A DNA stretch of 64,000 nucleotides from DASZQY01 sp963843565 (GTDB lineage Bacteria > Pseudomonadota > Alphaproteobacteria > Rhizobiales > Kaistiaceae), in the NCBI GenBank assembly GCA_963843565.1, contig CAWJKY010000003.1:1116001-1180000 (forward strand), given 5' to 3'. A model generated the notes under the pieces. It ran no database searches. It saw only the letters and a list, made by a program, of their open reading frames with translations, and had not been told where the DNA came from. How positions within the stretch are numbered: the stretch's first letter is position 1; each line of letters starts with the position of its first letter. Both the position numbers and the translations under genes were made by a program. This document shows, in pieces, positions 1 to 7,539 of this stretch.

Positions 1-1444
1 GAGCTGTTCCTAAGTCATAGACACCGTCAATGTCAGCGGCAGGCAAGCCAGAATTGACTATGGGAATCAGGGCCAGGCTGCCGTCGCTGCTGCGCTCAAC
101 CCCGTCCGCCTTCATTGGCAGCCTCGTGAGGTGACAAAAGTCGACTATATTGACCGGTGGAGGACTCTCGGCGGCCGCCTCGAGGCACGCCTCATCCTGC
201 GCGCCTGCTGTGTTAATACTGCCTTTTTCTGCAAAGCTCACGCCGACGCAATGTGCGGCGGTCAGAACGAAGCCCCCCTTGATGATGGTGCCCGTGCAGG
301 TATCGCGCGGATCATCGTTGCCCGTCTTGATCAAGACCATCTCGGGGAAGCCCCGCCGGAAAAAAGGAACATTAAGGCGATGGTTCGCCGGATCGAGATT
401 GCCCGGCTTGAACAGATCACTCAGAAACTGCTCGTCCGATGCGATTGGTCCTGTCACAAGGTTGGAGACCTTCGCCTCGACAGGAGGCGTCGGGAATGCG
501 GGCCAAGTGATGCCAGTGCCATCCGGCTCAATGAGTGGCCATCCGCTAACGGTGAATTTTTGCCCGAGGCTGCCGCTGGTGGAGCGGCCATCCCCGCCGA
601 CGCTTTGCCCCACACTGGGGCCAAAAGCGACGCGGCCAACGTCCGCTACGGGTCCGTCGCCGCCCCATGTACCCGATCCCGGAGCGGTTATCTGATTGCG
701 TGGATCGCCGCCAGGTAATCTCCCGCCACTATTTCCCCAAGACGGAATAGATCGACCAAGGATGTCGAGCACATCCTTTTGGGTGTCGGTGAGAGAAATG
801 CGGGAGAGTAGGTCACCGCGCAAGGTGTCAAAGTAGTCTTTATCAAGCGGCACACCGACAGCCAGCGACATCGCACTCACCGATGTTCCAGCTTCCGCAC
901 GATCAAGAAGAAGCACGTTGCGGAAGCGAGTCGTGAAATCTTCGGGGTTCGTCACACCTTTCTCGAGAATCTGATTCGCAAGCTGATCCATCAATTCCTG
1001 CGAGAATAGCGGGCCCGCAATGCCAGCAAACGAGTTTTGCATGCTTGGTGAAAGGGCACTCCAGCCATAGTCGGGCTGCGGCATTGTCGGAGCGGTCGGT
1101 AACGGTGTCACGCCAAATGGCGGGGAAGTGGTCCGAAATTGAGAGCCGAATGGCGCGCCGGTGCCTCCGAAGGGACTGTCCGTTTCTCCGACGAAAGCCA
1201 ATATTGGGCCGCTGCGCGCAATGCACGGCGGATCATTCGTTCCACGCTCCAGCTGCCCCCCGCCGTCGGTTGTCTTGACGATCTGATAAGCGCTGTCCAA
1301 ACGCTCTATGACGTCGTTTGCGCTCTCTGTCGGGCTGGACAGAAATTGGCTGACAACGTCCCAGATTGCCTTCCGCCAAGCTGGCGTCGTCGTCACTGCC
1401 GCCGACACGCATTGCCCTGCGACCGAGCCAGCCAAACTGTTCAT
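1..1444 (-). CDS. Trypsin-like (S1) serine protease, C-terminal part beyond the left edge
   Basis: The frame stays open from the ATG at 1444 to the window edge, about 481 codons, so the C terminus is missing. Residues 1-60 are helical and look like the closing helices of a sugar-binding protein. Residues 90-330 are Gly/Pro/Ser/Thr-rich and low in complexity. From about residue 370 an S1 protease domain begins. The catalytic histidine sits in a canonical TAAHC motif (His about 398), after GTIIKGGFVL. Where DIALL would carry the catalytic Asp the sequence reads SLALI, with an Asp two residues earlier, so that residue is uncertain. The GDSGG serine lies outside the window. The ATG overlaps the upstream stop as ATGA. 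No signal peptide is present, odd for a secreted protease, which suggests coupling or fusion to the secreted binding protein upstream. The protease call is firm; substrate and role are unknown. Confidence 0.8.
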   Translation of the reverse strand, partial: MNSLAGSVAGQCVSAAVTTTPAWRKAIWDVVSQFLSSPTESANDVIERLDSAYQIVKTTDGGGQLERGTNDPPCIARSGPILAFVGETDSPFGGTGAPFGSQFRTTSPPFGVTPLPTAPTMPQPDYGWSALSPSMQNSFAGIAGPLFSQELMDQLANQILEKGVTNPEDFTTRFRNVLLLDRAEAGTSVSAMSLAVGVPLDKDYFDTLRGDLLSRISLTDTQKDVLDILGRSIPSWGNSGGRLPGGDPRNQITAPGSGTWGGDGPVADVGRVAFGPSVGQSVGGDGRSTSGSLGQKFTVSGWPLIEPDGTGITWPAFPTPPVEAKVSNLVTGPIASDEQFLSDLFKPGNLDPANHRLNVPFFRRGFPEMVLIKTGNDDPRDTCTGTIIKGGFVLTAAHCVGVSFAEKGSINTAGAQDEACLEAAAESPPPVNIVDFCHLTRLPMKADGVERSSDGSLALIPIVNSGLPAADIDGVYDLGTA

Positions 1445-2496
1445 GACATTGACTGCGCAGAGTCCAGCGTGTCTCGCACGACATCAAGCCGCGCGGGGTC
1501 ACCCCCAGCGACGGCCGCGTATCGTGACTGCATTTCCGGGTCCGCGATTCGCTGGGCAAGCCAGTCCTGCGCGGCCTGCCGGCGGGAGTCGCCAGTCAAG
1601 AAGAAGCTCCACCCTTCAACCTTGGTGACCACTGCCGTGGCGCCTGGGAGATTCACGCAACCATAGCGCACTCCCGCATCCTTCATGGGATTTCGCCACC
1701 AATCGGCGCCGATCGTCATCAGAGCATTCCCCGTCACCAGCGCATTCATCACCGAGCCGAGGTCTGCGTGGTCTCCGGAGGTGCTCAGGCCGGCTAGCTT
1801 CCGCATCAAGTCGAGCGCCTTCGGCAGGTTGCTCTTGGAAAGCACATCCACATCCGGATGGGCGGCGTAGAGCGCACTGTAGGCGCCAGGTGCATATGCT
1901 GCGACAAGTGACTCGAACGCCGCGCTCGCTTCGGTCGGATCGCTGTCGATCACGACTGGTGTGACCCGCGAATTCTGCGCTTTCTCGAGGTCGGCAAGCA
2001 TATCGTCTGGGGATCGCCACAAGGTAGGGTCTATACCAAGGCGATCCGCCACGTCGCGGTTATAGACAATGCCGCCAAGGCTGACATTTACCGGCACTTC
2101 GCTGACTTGGTCTCCCACCGAGATACTGCGAAGCACAGCAGGAGGGAACGCCGCCAACGCGCCGCTCTTTTGAAGCGCATTTCGTAAGTCGAGCAGATTG
2201 CCTGGGGCCACGAAGCGAAGTGCATCGTTGCTCACGCGCACTACATCAGGACGATCGGGCATATCGCCCAAGAAGCGCCTCAAGGTGTCAGTCCCAAGAT
2301 CATCAAGTTGGAGATTGATCCGGATGCCACTTTCGGCGGCGTCCAGCTTCAGCAGCTCAAGGGCTTCGGCTTCCTTAGTGTCAGGGGCGACACCCGAAAA
2401 ATCTAGGGTGGCATCAAGATTTTCTGCGCGGCCCTCAACGGTGATGCTCGCAAAAATGAGTCCTGCAACCAGCAACAGCTTGCCGAAAGCTACCAC
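1441..2496 (-). CDS. Extracellular solute-binding protein (ABC sugar-type)
   Basis: A 351-residue protein resembling family 1 solute-binding proteins of sugar ABC transporters, with typical segments such as SLGGIVYNRDVADRLG and GADWW. I chose the GTG at 2496 because a strong GGGGAGGG ribosome site lies just upstream and it starts directly with a signal peptide: a short basic start, a hydrophobic core LLLVAGLIFASI, and a likely cleavage after GRA. A longer frame to 2673 lacks coding character. No permease or ATPase genes are nearby, so this is an orphan binding protein and need not serve transport. It ends early, after the ARLDVVRD segment, where family members have more helices; such helices appear at the start of the overlapping downstream protease frame. 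A frameshifted fusion is therefore possible. Ligand unknown. Confidence 0.78.
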   Translation of the reverse strand: MVAFGKLLLVAGLIFASITVEGRAENLDATLDFSGVAPDTKEAEALELLKLDAAESGIRINLQLDDLGTDTLRRFLGDMPDRPDVVRVSNDALRFVAPGNLLDLRNALQKSGALAAFPPAVLRSISVGDQVSEVPVNVSLGGIVYNRDVADRLGIDPTLWRSPDDMLADLEKAQNSRVTPVVIDSDPTEASAAFESLVAAYAPGAYSALYAAHPDVDVLSKSNLPKALDLMRKLAGLSTSGDHADLGSVMNALVTGNALMTIGADWWRNPMKDAGVRYGCVNLPGATAVVTKVEGWSFFLTGDSRRQAAQDWLAQRIADPEMQSRYAAVAGGDPARLDVVRDTLDSAQSMS

Positions 2497-2769
2497 CTCG
2501 CCCTCCCCATGATGCACACCAGAATATAGGCGCAACCTAGGAGGGTGTCCAGCACCGGACCGAAGGCAGTAAACGGTCAGGTGGCGATTCCGCCGAGAGT
2601 TCCGAGAGAGCGCACAAGCCGAAGCGCGTGCCCTATGCGCAGCGAACAAGGGGAATTCTGTATCACACCTCAACTTAGCATTCTATACTTGGATCTGTCA
2701 GAAACGCCGGAATCTTGACAACAATTGATAGAAGCCCTATATTATGACTCTATTGGGAGGTCGTTACGC
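2497..2769. other. Divergent intergenic region, AT-rich
   Basis: About 270 bases separate the leftward binding-protein gene from the rightward small-protein gene. The right half is much richer in A and T than the surrounding genome and carries a clear promoter at 2715-2743 and a Shine-Dalgarno GGGAGG at 2755-2760. I see no RNA gene or terminator here. Confidence 0.5.
2715..2743 (+). promoter_or_regulatory. Near-consensus sigma70 promoter for the 65-aa/449-aa gene pair
   Basis: TTGACA at 2715-2720, a 17-base spacer and TATATT at 2738-2743 match the housekeeping promoter consensus almost perfectly. Transcription would start near 2750, leaving a leader of about 20 bases holding GGGAGG before the ATG at 2770. 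This supports the 2770 start over an upstream TTG at 2725, which would lie inside the promoter. Confidence 0.75.
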
Positions 2770-2967
2770 ATGCTAAATAAGATCTTCAAGTCAAGAAAAG
2801 TCCGAGGGGAGGCGAGCCTTAGAGATGACTCTGAGACGGAGGCCCATCTTCAGCGTGCGCTGAGCGAACTGAGAAAGGACGCCGTTGCACCTAGTGTCCT
2901 TCGTCGTGAAGTTGTGGAGAAACTCGCGCACGCATTTGAGGCCGATCCAAAGCTCAGGCTTCCTTGA
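2770..2967 (+). CDS. Small hypothetical protein (65 aa)
   Basis: A 65-residue protein beginning MLNKIFKSRK, basic at the N terminus and then rich in charged helical residues (HLQRALSELRK and VVEKLAHAF segments). It has no signal peptide, no membrane segment and no family I recognise. The ATG at 2770 is preceded by GGGAGG at eight bases and by a near-consensus promoter, so expression looks likely. The next gene starts 31 bases after the stop, so the two probably form an operon. The protein may be a soluble partner or regulator of the downstream membrane protein, but that is inference from position only. Confidence 0.6.
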   Translation: MLNKIFKSRKVRGEASLRDDSETEAHLQRALSELRKDAVAPSVLRREVVEKLAHAFEADPKLRLP

Positions 2968-2998
2968 CGCTGGCTTATTCTGACGAAGACCCCGGCAG

Positions 2999-4348
2999 GT
3001 GCAACAACCCCGAATCAAGTTTTCGTTGCATGTTAGCGAGGTCATAATAAGCGAAACAGACGCCCTCGTAGAGCAGCTGCAGAGTTCGGCCTTTGACCAC
3101 CGGGCTTCGTGGGGGGTATTTGTTCGGCTACAGGCTCTCCTTCAGGGGATAAATGCCATCGAGCAGGCAGCTGGCACCGAGCGGCTGCCGGACTTCCTTA
3201 CTGTCGTTCGGTCTGAACTTCGGCGGGCGACTTGGTGGGAGCGGCGCAAAACTTCCCTTATTCGGTTTCCGGCAGGCGATCCAAACCCGTACTTCTTCTA
3301 TGAAACGTATGGCTGGCGATTCGTTGTTGTGTTCGACACAATAGTCGGAGACGGAACCGTCGTTGATGTCCAGAAAGTCCGCGACGGCAACGACCGGCCA
3401 CTTATTGTACTTCAATCACTAAAGGCGTTCACGAGGCTCGCGCCTTCATCAAATGAACCTTGGTATGTGAACGTCGTGCGTGTCCTCGACGCAGTGAGGC
3501 CGACACGAATCGGAATGCCAGGAGAGCTAATATCGGAGATCGCGCTACTGGTGCTCGCATTCTTGCTCGGCATTTGGTCCGGCATTTTTGCCCTGTCTCT
3601 TTCCCCAATCGAAGACTTCGCCGCGCGTCTTGCCTTTTTCACGAAGGGCGCTTCAGTTGCGGCTGGTTGGCTGTTGCGGAACTTTGGCTATCGCGTGACG
3701 GATTTCGTCGTGAACGCTGGTATCGGCGCGGGTGTGATGCTTGTTGCCACCTGCGCATTCCTGGCGTTGTATTCTTTGGCCGGCTTGGTTGGGTTCGGGA
3801 GGTACATGGCCGGGATCGCGTGCCCGTCCGCACGAAAATTGCTCCCGCTGTCTTTCAAGAGGAGTGCAAGGGGCCTCCGAATACTGATGTTCCTTGGCTT
3901 GAGTTGGATCTTGAGACAAGGGCATTACGCAATTACCGCACTCGCGCTTGTAATATTCATCTTGTCCGACCTCAGAAGCAAGCTCTCATCCGACCCGCTC
4001 GAGGTGCAACGTGGCGGGGCAATGATAGTCGTTGCGGGTCTGATGTCCTTGCTGATCGGCATTTGGGAAAGCCGGATGACGCGACGAGGATGGGCGGCCC
4101 TTCTTGAAGATGCTCATGTAGGGAAGAAGGAGAAGCTGCGAGATGTCATGGCTGAACACATCGATCGGGCACAAGTTGCTGCGGGTCTTTATTCGGCCCT
4201 CGTGTCGGCCGTTGGTACCGTGATTTGGGGCTATGGGGATCAGCTGGTTCATTGCTTCCATACCCCGTTGCTGGACTGGCATGTCGGTGGCGACGATGCC
4301 GTCGGTTGCTACAGGGCGGTGAGTGCGCCAGCAGAGTCATTTCCATGA
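2999..4348 (+). CDS. Polytopic membrane protein of unknown function (449 aa)
   Basis: The frame opens at a GTG at 2999; the only other early start is a TTG at 3026, and no good ribosome site decides between them. Residues 1-170 are soluble, mixed helix and strand, with aromatic patches such as NPYFFYETYGWRF. From about residue 176 there are five or six hydrophobic segments, among them IALLVLAFLLGIWSGIFAL, AGVMLVATCAFLALYSLAG, ALALVIFIL and AMIVVAGLMSLLIGIW, with basic loops between. The C-terminal tail of about 30 residues is soluble. I recognise no family. Codon use is less GC-biased than in core genes, consistent with acquisition. It follows the 65-residue gene on the same transcript and may act with it. 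Confidence 0.65.
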   Translation: MQQPRIKFSLHVSEVIISETDALVEQLQSSAFDHRASWGVFVRLQALLQGINAIEQAAGTERLPDFLTVVRSELRRATWWERRKTSLIRFPAGDPNPYFFYETYGWRFVVVFDTIVGDGTVVDVQKVRDGNDRPLIVLQSLKAFTRLAPSSNEPWYVNVVRVLDAVRPTRIGMPGELISEIALLVLAFLLGIWSGIFALSLSPIEDFAARLAFFTKGASVAAGWLLRNFGYRVTDFVVNAGIGAGVMLVATCAFLALYSLAGLVGFGRYMAGIACPSARKLLPLSFKRSARGLRILMFLGLSWILRQGHYAITALALVIFILSDLRSKLSSDPLEVQRGGAMIVVAGLMSLLIGIWESRMTRRGWAALLEDAHVGKKEKLRDVMAEHIDRAQVAAGLYSALVSAVGTVIWGYGDQLVHCFHTPLLDWHVGGDDAVGCYRAVSAPAESFP

Positions 4349-4510
4349 CCCCAGAGACCCACTCGTTAGGCGAACCTTGTTGGCCTGGAGGCGGCGGCTC
4401 GGGTGCGCGCAATGTTGGCCAGGGCCTGCTTTGGTGGAGGGCCTTGAGCCCTTCCCCGTTCGGCGCTGCCCCCGGCAGCGCAAGCTTGCGCCAAAGGCGC
4501 AAGCCGCACG

Positions 4511-4670
4511 GCGGGGAACCTGCCCGTCACCCGCGCCGAGTACGATGACGGCGCCGCAATCATCAACGGCAAGCCCGTCGATATTATTGGCCGCGTGGCT
4601 CTGCGCGTCCGGTACATCACGCCCTACAATTTCTTGATCGCGCCGTTTCGCGCGCCTCTCACCGATAGAC
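4511..4670 (+). pseudogene. Possible remnant of a coding sequence
   Basis: The gap between the membrane protein and the vWA locus holds about 50 codons in one rightward frame with strong GC3 bias and protein-like content (NLPVTRAEYDDG, PVDIIGRVALRVRY, TPYNFLIAPF). There is no start codon with a ribosome site, and the frame runs on antisense to the vWA gene. I read it as the leftover of a lost gene, perhaps phage-like, but it could be chance. A perfect 14-base palindrome, GCGCAAGCTTGCGC, lies just upstream near 4479-4492. The rest of 4349-4510 shows nothing recognisable. Confidence 0.25.
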
Positions 4671-4677
4671 ATTTCGA

Positions 4678-5270
4678 CTATGAACTTCGCGACTTTCTGA
4701 ACCGCATTCTTGAGGGAGAAGATGCCTTCGATCCGATCCGGGACAGAAACGTCCAGTCGGCATCGTCGGTGCCCACCGCCATGATTTCGATACCCCTGGC
4801 CCGCGCCGCGCGGGCGCTGACAATCGTGTCGTGCTGGCTGTTGGGCTCGCCGTCGGTGACAATGCAGATGACGCTGCCCGGCACTCCGCCGATTTGGGAC
4901 ACCGCCAGGTCAATCCCGGCGGCCATGGCCGTGCTGCCATTTGCCACCAGCTTTTCAAGGCAGGCCGAAACGGCTCGAGCATCCTTGAGGGATTCGCCAC
5001 GACCGCCGTCGCCGCGGCAGACGAGAACCTGATGACGCCGACCTGATGGCCGCGGCGGACGGCCTCTTGCCCAAACTGCATCGCTCCGCGCCGGGCCTGT
5101 CTGATTTTGTCGCCTTCCATGCTCTTCGAGCAATCGACGGCCAGGATCACAATGGGCGGCTCGGCCTTGCGTTTGACTTCCTGCGCCAGCGACCGGCCGC
5201 CGCTGGCCTGCTCCAGTTTCCGCTGCCACGCCGGGACCTGTGCCGCGGGGCGTTTCGAGACAGAGGTCAT
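4678..5270 (-). pseudogene. von Willebrand factor A domain protein, frameshifted
   Basis: The start is an ATG at 5270, with GGGGAGGGG nine bases upstream. The first frame gives a basic, Gln-rich N terminus, then a VWA fold with the metal-site motif DCSKSMEG near residue 46. Near 4975 homology jumps to another frame, which continues with the remaining metal-site elements (NGSTAMAAG and VTDGEPN) through GTDDADWTFLSRIGSK and stops at 4678. A second slip near 4715 is possible, because the third frame then reads FSLKNAVQKVAKFIVE with good codon bias. The family resembles TerY-like cytosolic VWA proteins, which often sit in stress or conflict operons. It follows the J-domain gene by 29 bases. Either it is decaying or the sequence has base errors; all metal-binding elements survive. 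Confidence 0.65.
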
Positions 5271-5299
5271 GCCAATCCCCTCCCCTTTTGATCTTGCCT

Positions 5300-6307
5300 C
5301 TACCCGGCTGCGTCCGGCCCGGCAGCGCGGCTCCGTTGAATGATGTCCCACGCTGCGTTGATACGCTGAATCCTGGCGGTGCACAGGGCGCGTTCGGCCG
5401 GATCGGAAACGAGGTCCGGGTGCCAATTGAGGCGCAGGGCCTCGACGGTCTTTTTCATGACGTCCCTGCTGGAACCGGGCCGCAGGTTGAGGACCGCGTA
5501 TGCTTCCTCCGGGGTGGTCGGCAAATCGGGCGACTCCGGTTCGGGCTCGCTGGCGGGGCGGGGGCCCGCGTCACCGCGCTCGGCCGCGGCCCGGATCCCG
5601 TCGAGGTCGGCAATCATGAGCTTGAACGTCTCGCGGATTTCGTCCCAGTCGCCGCCCCTGAACAGCCCTTTCAGCATTTCGGACTCAAGGCCGTGCAGGA
5701 CGCGGTCGATCTCGGCCAACAGGGTTGGGCCGCCCTGCCGGATGACCGCCGCTTTTGCGCGCTCGAAGGCGGCGTAGACATCGAGGCGCATGGCAAGACA
5801 TGTGCTCATCCCGGCCAGCGATCTTTCAAGGGCGGCACGATGCTCTGCGAGGTGCGCGCGCACCCGTGAAGAAGAGCGACCGGGCGCCTGACGCAGAATG
5901 AGATCGCGGCATGAAGCGGCTGCACTTGTTCCCAAATTGACGCCGACCGATTCCAGTTGCGCGCGGAGCTTCTCTTCCGCGGCGACGATCGCCCTGAGAA
6001 GCACTGTCTCCCTGGCGAAGGTCGCGTTCAGGTAAAGCCGCAGGGCGAGCGCCATGACCCAGTCAAACAGGAACACAGCCAGAAGGCGGCGATGGCGGGG
6101 GCCGATCGCGATAATGGAAATCGCGGCGAGAAGGATGAGCCACCACCAAAACCAGTTGTCGGGCAAATAGACGGGGGCGAGAGCAGGAAACCTGAGCGCG
6201 AATACGGCGAGAGCGCCTGCGATGGCCGCGGCAAGCGGAATGACCGGCCAGACGGGATATTCCCAAGCAACGACGAACCTGACGCGTCCGGTGGCCACGC
6301 CCGTCAA
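5300..6307 (-). CDS. Membrane-anchored J-domain (DnaJ-like) protein
   Basis: A protein of 335 residues from a TTG at 6307; a GTG a few codons later is equally possible. Three hydrophobic segments occupy roughly residues 14-90 (PLAAAIAGALAVFAL, WFWWWLILLAAISIIAI and LLAVFLFDWVMALAL). A helical cytoplasmic region of about 150 residues follows, then an acidic Pro-rich linker, then a C-terminal J domain from about residue 264 with the HPD tripeptide at about 296-298. J domains stimulate Hsp70 ATPases, so this protein should recruit DnaK to the inner membrane. It is the first gene of a leftward pair with the vWA gene 29 bases downstream. What client it serves is unknown. Confidence 0.7.
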   Translation of the reverse strand: MTGVATGRVRFVVAWEYPVWPVIPLAAAIAGALAVFALRFPALAPVYLPDNWFWWWLILLAAISIIAIGPRHRRLLAVFLFDWVMALALRLYLNATFARETVLLRAIVAAEEKLRAQLESVGVNLGTSAAASCRDLILRQAPGRSSSRVRAHLAEHRAALERSLAGMSTCLAMRLDVYAAFERAKAAVIRQGGPTLLAEIDRVLHGLESEMLKGLFRGGDWDEIRETFKLMIADLDGIRAAAERGDAGPRPASEPEPESPDLPTTPEEAYAVLNLRPGSSRDVMKKTVEALRLNWHPDLVSDPAERALCTARIQRINAAWDIIQRSRAAGPDAAG

Positions 6308-6431
6308 TTGGACGCCCTGCCGAAAGCGTGCGTCGGTACGCTGCTTCCAGCCGCGCCAACATCGTCGGCGTCCGGGTGGCCGCGTCCCTCGACGGCAGCG
6401 CCTGGGACGCCGAGTAGGCCTGACCTCAGGC

Positions 6432-6518
6432 TGGTGCGGACGCCCGGGATCGAACCGGGATGGAGTTGCCTCCGAGGGATTTTAAGTCCCTTGCGTCTAC
6501 CAATTCCGCCACGTCCGC
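6432..6518 (-). tRNA. tRNA-Leu (UAA anticodon)
   Basis: An 87-base tRNA reads leftward. The acceptor arms GCGGACG and CGTCCGC pair perfectly, the anticodon loop is CTTAAAA with anticodon TAA, there is a long class II variable arm with a GGAG/CTCC stem, the T loop is GTTCGATCC, and CCA is encoded. Its 3' end faces the accessory segment at 1-6430, the usual geometry for an integration site. Confidence 0.95.
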
Positions 6519-6600
6519 CTGAGGCGCCTCGGTAAGCCCCACCCCGGCGCGTGGCAAGCGTCGCAGACCGGGCGCCCCCCCGCCTCCATGTCAGTTGTGA

Positions 6601-6656
6601 CGTAAGATATATCTTGACGCGCCGATAGGTGCTGCCTATCTGAGATATATCTTACG
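6601..6656 (+). promoter_or_regulatory. padR promoter with paired palindromic operators
   Basis: Two copies of the palindrome AGATATATCT lie at 6605-6614 and 6643-6652, each extended by CGTA or TACG so that the whole region is an inverted repeat. Between them is a further inverted repeat, GATAGG/CCTATC (6624-6640). A plausible promoter, TTGACG (6614-6619), 17 bases, TATCTG (6637-6642), is embraced by the two sites. Binding at both would block polymerase, so autorepression by the PadR protein encoded at 6683 is likely. Confidence 0.65.
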
Positions 6657-6682
6657 ATACAGTGCCCGATGGAGGACTTTCG

Positions 6683-7363
6683 ATGCACAGATTTGAACGC
6701 GAAGAGTGGCGCTTCTCCCGACGCGGCGGCTTCGGCGGCTTCGGCAGCGGTTTCGGGCCCTTCGGGCCCGGCTTCGGCGGCGCGCGTAGCGGCCGCGGCA
6801 TGGGTGGCGGCGCCTTCCGGGTCGGCAAGATGCTGGCCGACGGCGACCTCAGGATCGTGGTGCTCGCCCTGATCGAGGAAGGGCCGCGGCACGGCTACGA
6901 TATCATCAAGGCGCTCGAGGAGCGCTCGCAGGGCATCTACAGCCCGTCGCCGGGCGTCGTCTATCCGACCCTCACCTACCTCGAGGAGGTCGGCTATGCG
7001 ACCGCGTCGAGCGAAGGCAACAAGAAGGTCTACGCGATCACCGACACTGGCCGGCAGCACCTGGACGAGAACCGCGAACTCGCCGAAACGGTGCTGAGCA
7101 GCATCGAGAAGTTTGGCCGCAAGGCCGCCCAGATGCGCAACTGGTGGGAAAACCAGCGCGGTGGCGGGCGGCATGCCGACCGTGACATTCCTGATGTCAT
7201 CGACGCGGTCAACGATGCGCGGCGCGAACTCAAGGCGGCCATCGCCGAGGCGCTGGAAGACGCCTCCGAGGAGCTCCAGCGCCGGGTGGCGAAGGCCCTC
7301 AGCGACGCCGCCGAGGCGGTTCGCAAGGTGCGCAAGGACGGCAACAAGACGATCGACCTCTGA
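6683..7363 (+). CDS. PadR family transcriptional regulator
   Basis: A protein of 226 residues. The ATG at 6683 has GGAGG seven bases upstream, which favours it over a GTG at 6662. Residues 10-45 are a Gly/Phe/Arg-rich low-complexity tail (GGFGGFGSGFGPFGPGFGG). The winged helix follows with the PadR signature: LVLALIEEGPRHGYDIIKAL and SPGVVYPTLTYLEEVGY. The C-terminal half is a long charged helix for dimerisation. PadR proteins repress efflux or detoxification genes in response to small ligands. Strong palindromic sites upstream suggest autoregulation, and the drug exporter downstream, in the same orientation, is a candidate target, although a terminator-like hairpin lies between them. Confidence 0.9.
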   Translation: MHRFEREEWRFSRRGGFGGFGSGFGPFGPGFGGARSGRGMGGGAFRVGKMLADGDLRIVVLALIEEGPRHGYDIIKALEERSQGIYSPSPGVVYPTLTYLEEVGYATASSEGNKKVYAITDTGRQHLDENRELAETVLSSIEKFGRKAAQMRNWWENQRGGGRHADRDIPDVIDAVNDARRELKAAIAEALEDASEELQRRVAKALSDAAEAVRKVRKDGNKTIDL

Positions 7364-7386
7364 CCTCCCCTCTCCCGACCTCCCGC

Positions 7387-7424
7387 GACCTGCCGGCGTG
7401 ACCCCGCGCCGGCAGGTCGTTTCA
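7387..7424 (+). terminator. Probable intrinsic terminator after padR
   Basis: A perfect 12-base-pair stem (7387-7398 with 7407-7418) and an eight-base loop is followed by a short T-containing tail, GTTTC. The T tract is weak, so termination may be partial. Confidence 0.55.
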
Positions 7425-7539
7425 TCGTCCCGCACGGCGCACGGTTCCACGGCGCGCGGCTGGCGCGGAGCCCGGTTCCGCGTATAGTCCGGCGCGCCGC
7501 CAACTGGAGGCGTCTTCATCAGGTCCGGAGTTACTCGCG

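Noticed and set aside
1441..2673. Longer start for the binding protein at 2673
   Set aside because: The extra 59 residues are Arg/His-rich without coding bias and would bury the signal peptide; the GTG at 2496 has a strong ribosome site.
2725..2769. Upstream TTG start for the 65-aa gene
   Set aside because: It would lie inside the sigma70 promoter; the ATG at 2770 has the ribosome site.
4595..5032. Rightward frame of 145 codons over the vWA gene
   Set aside because: Beyond about 4740 it is antisense to the vWA coding sequence; only the first part could be a remnant and is listed separately.
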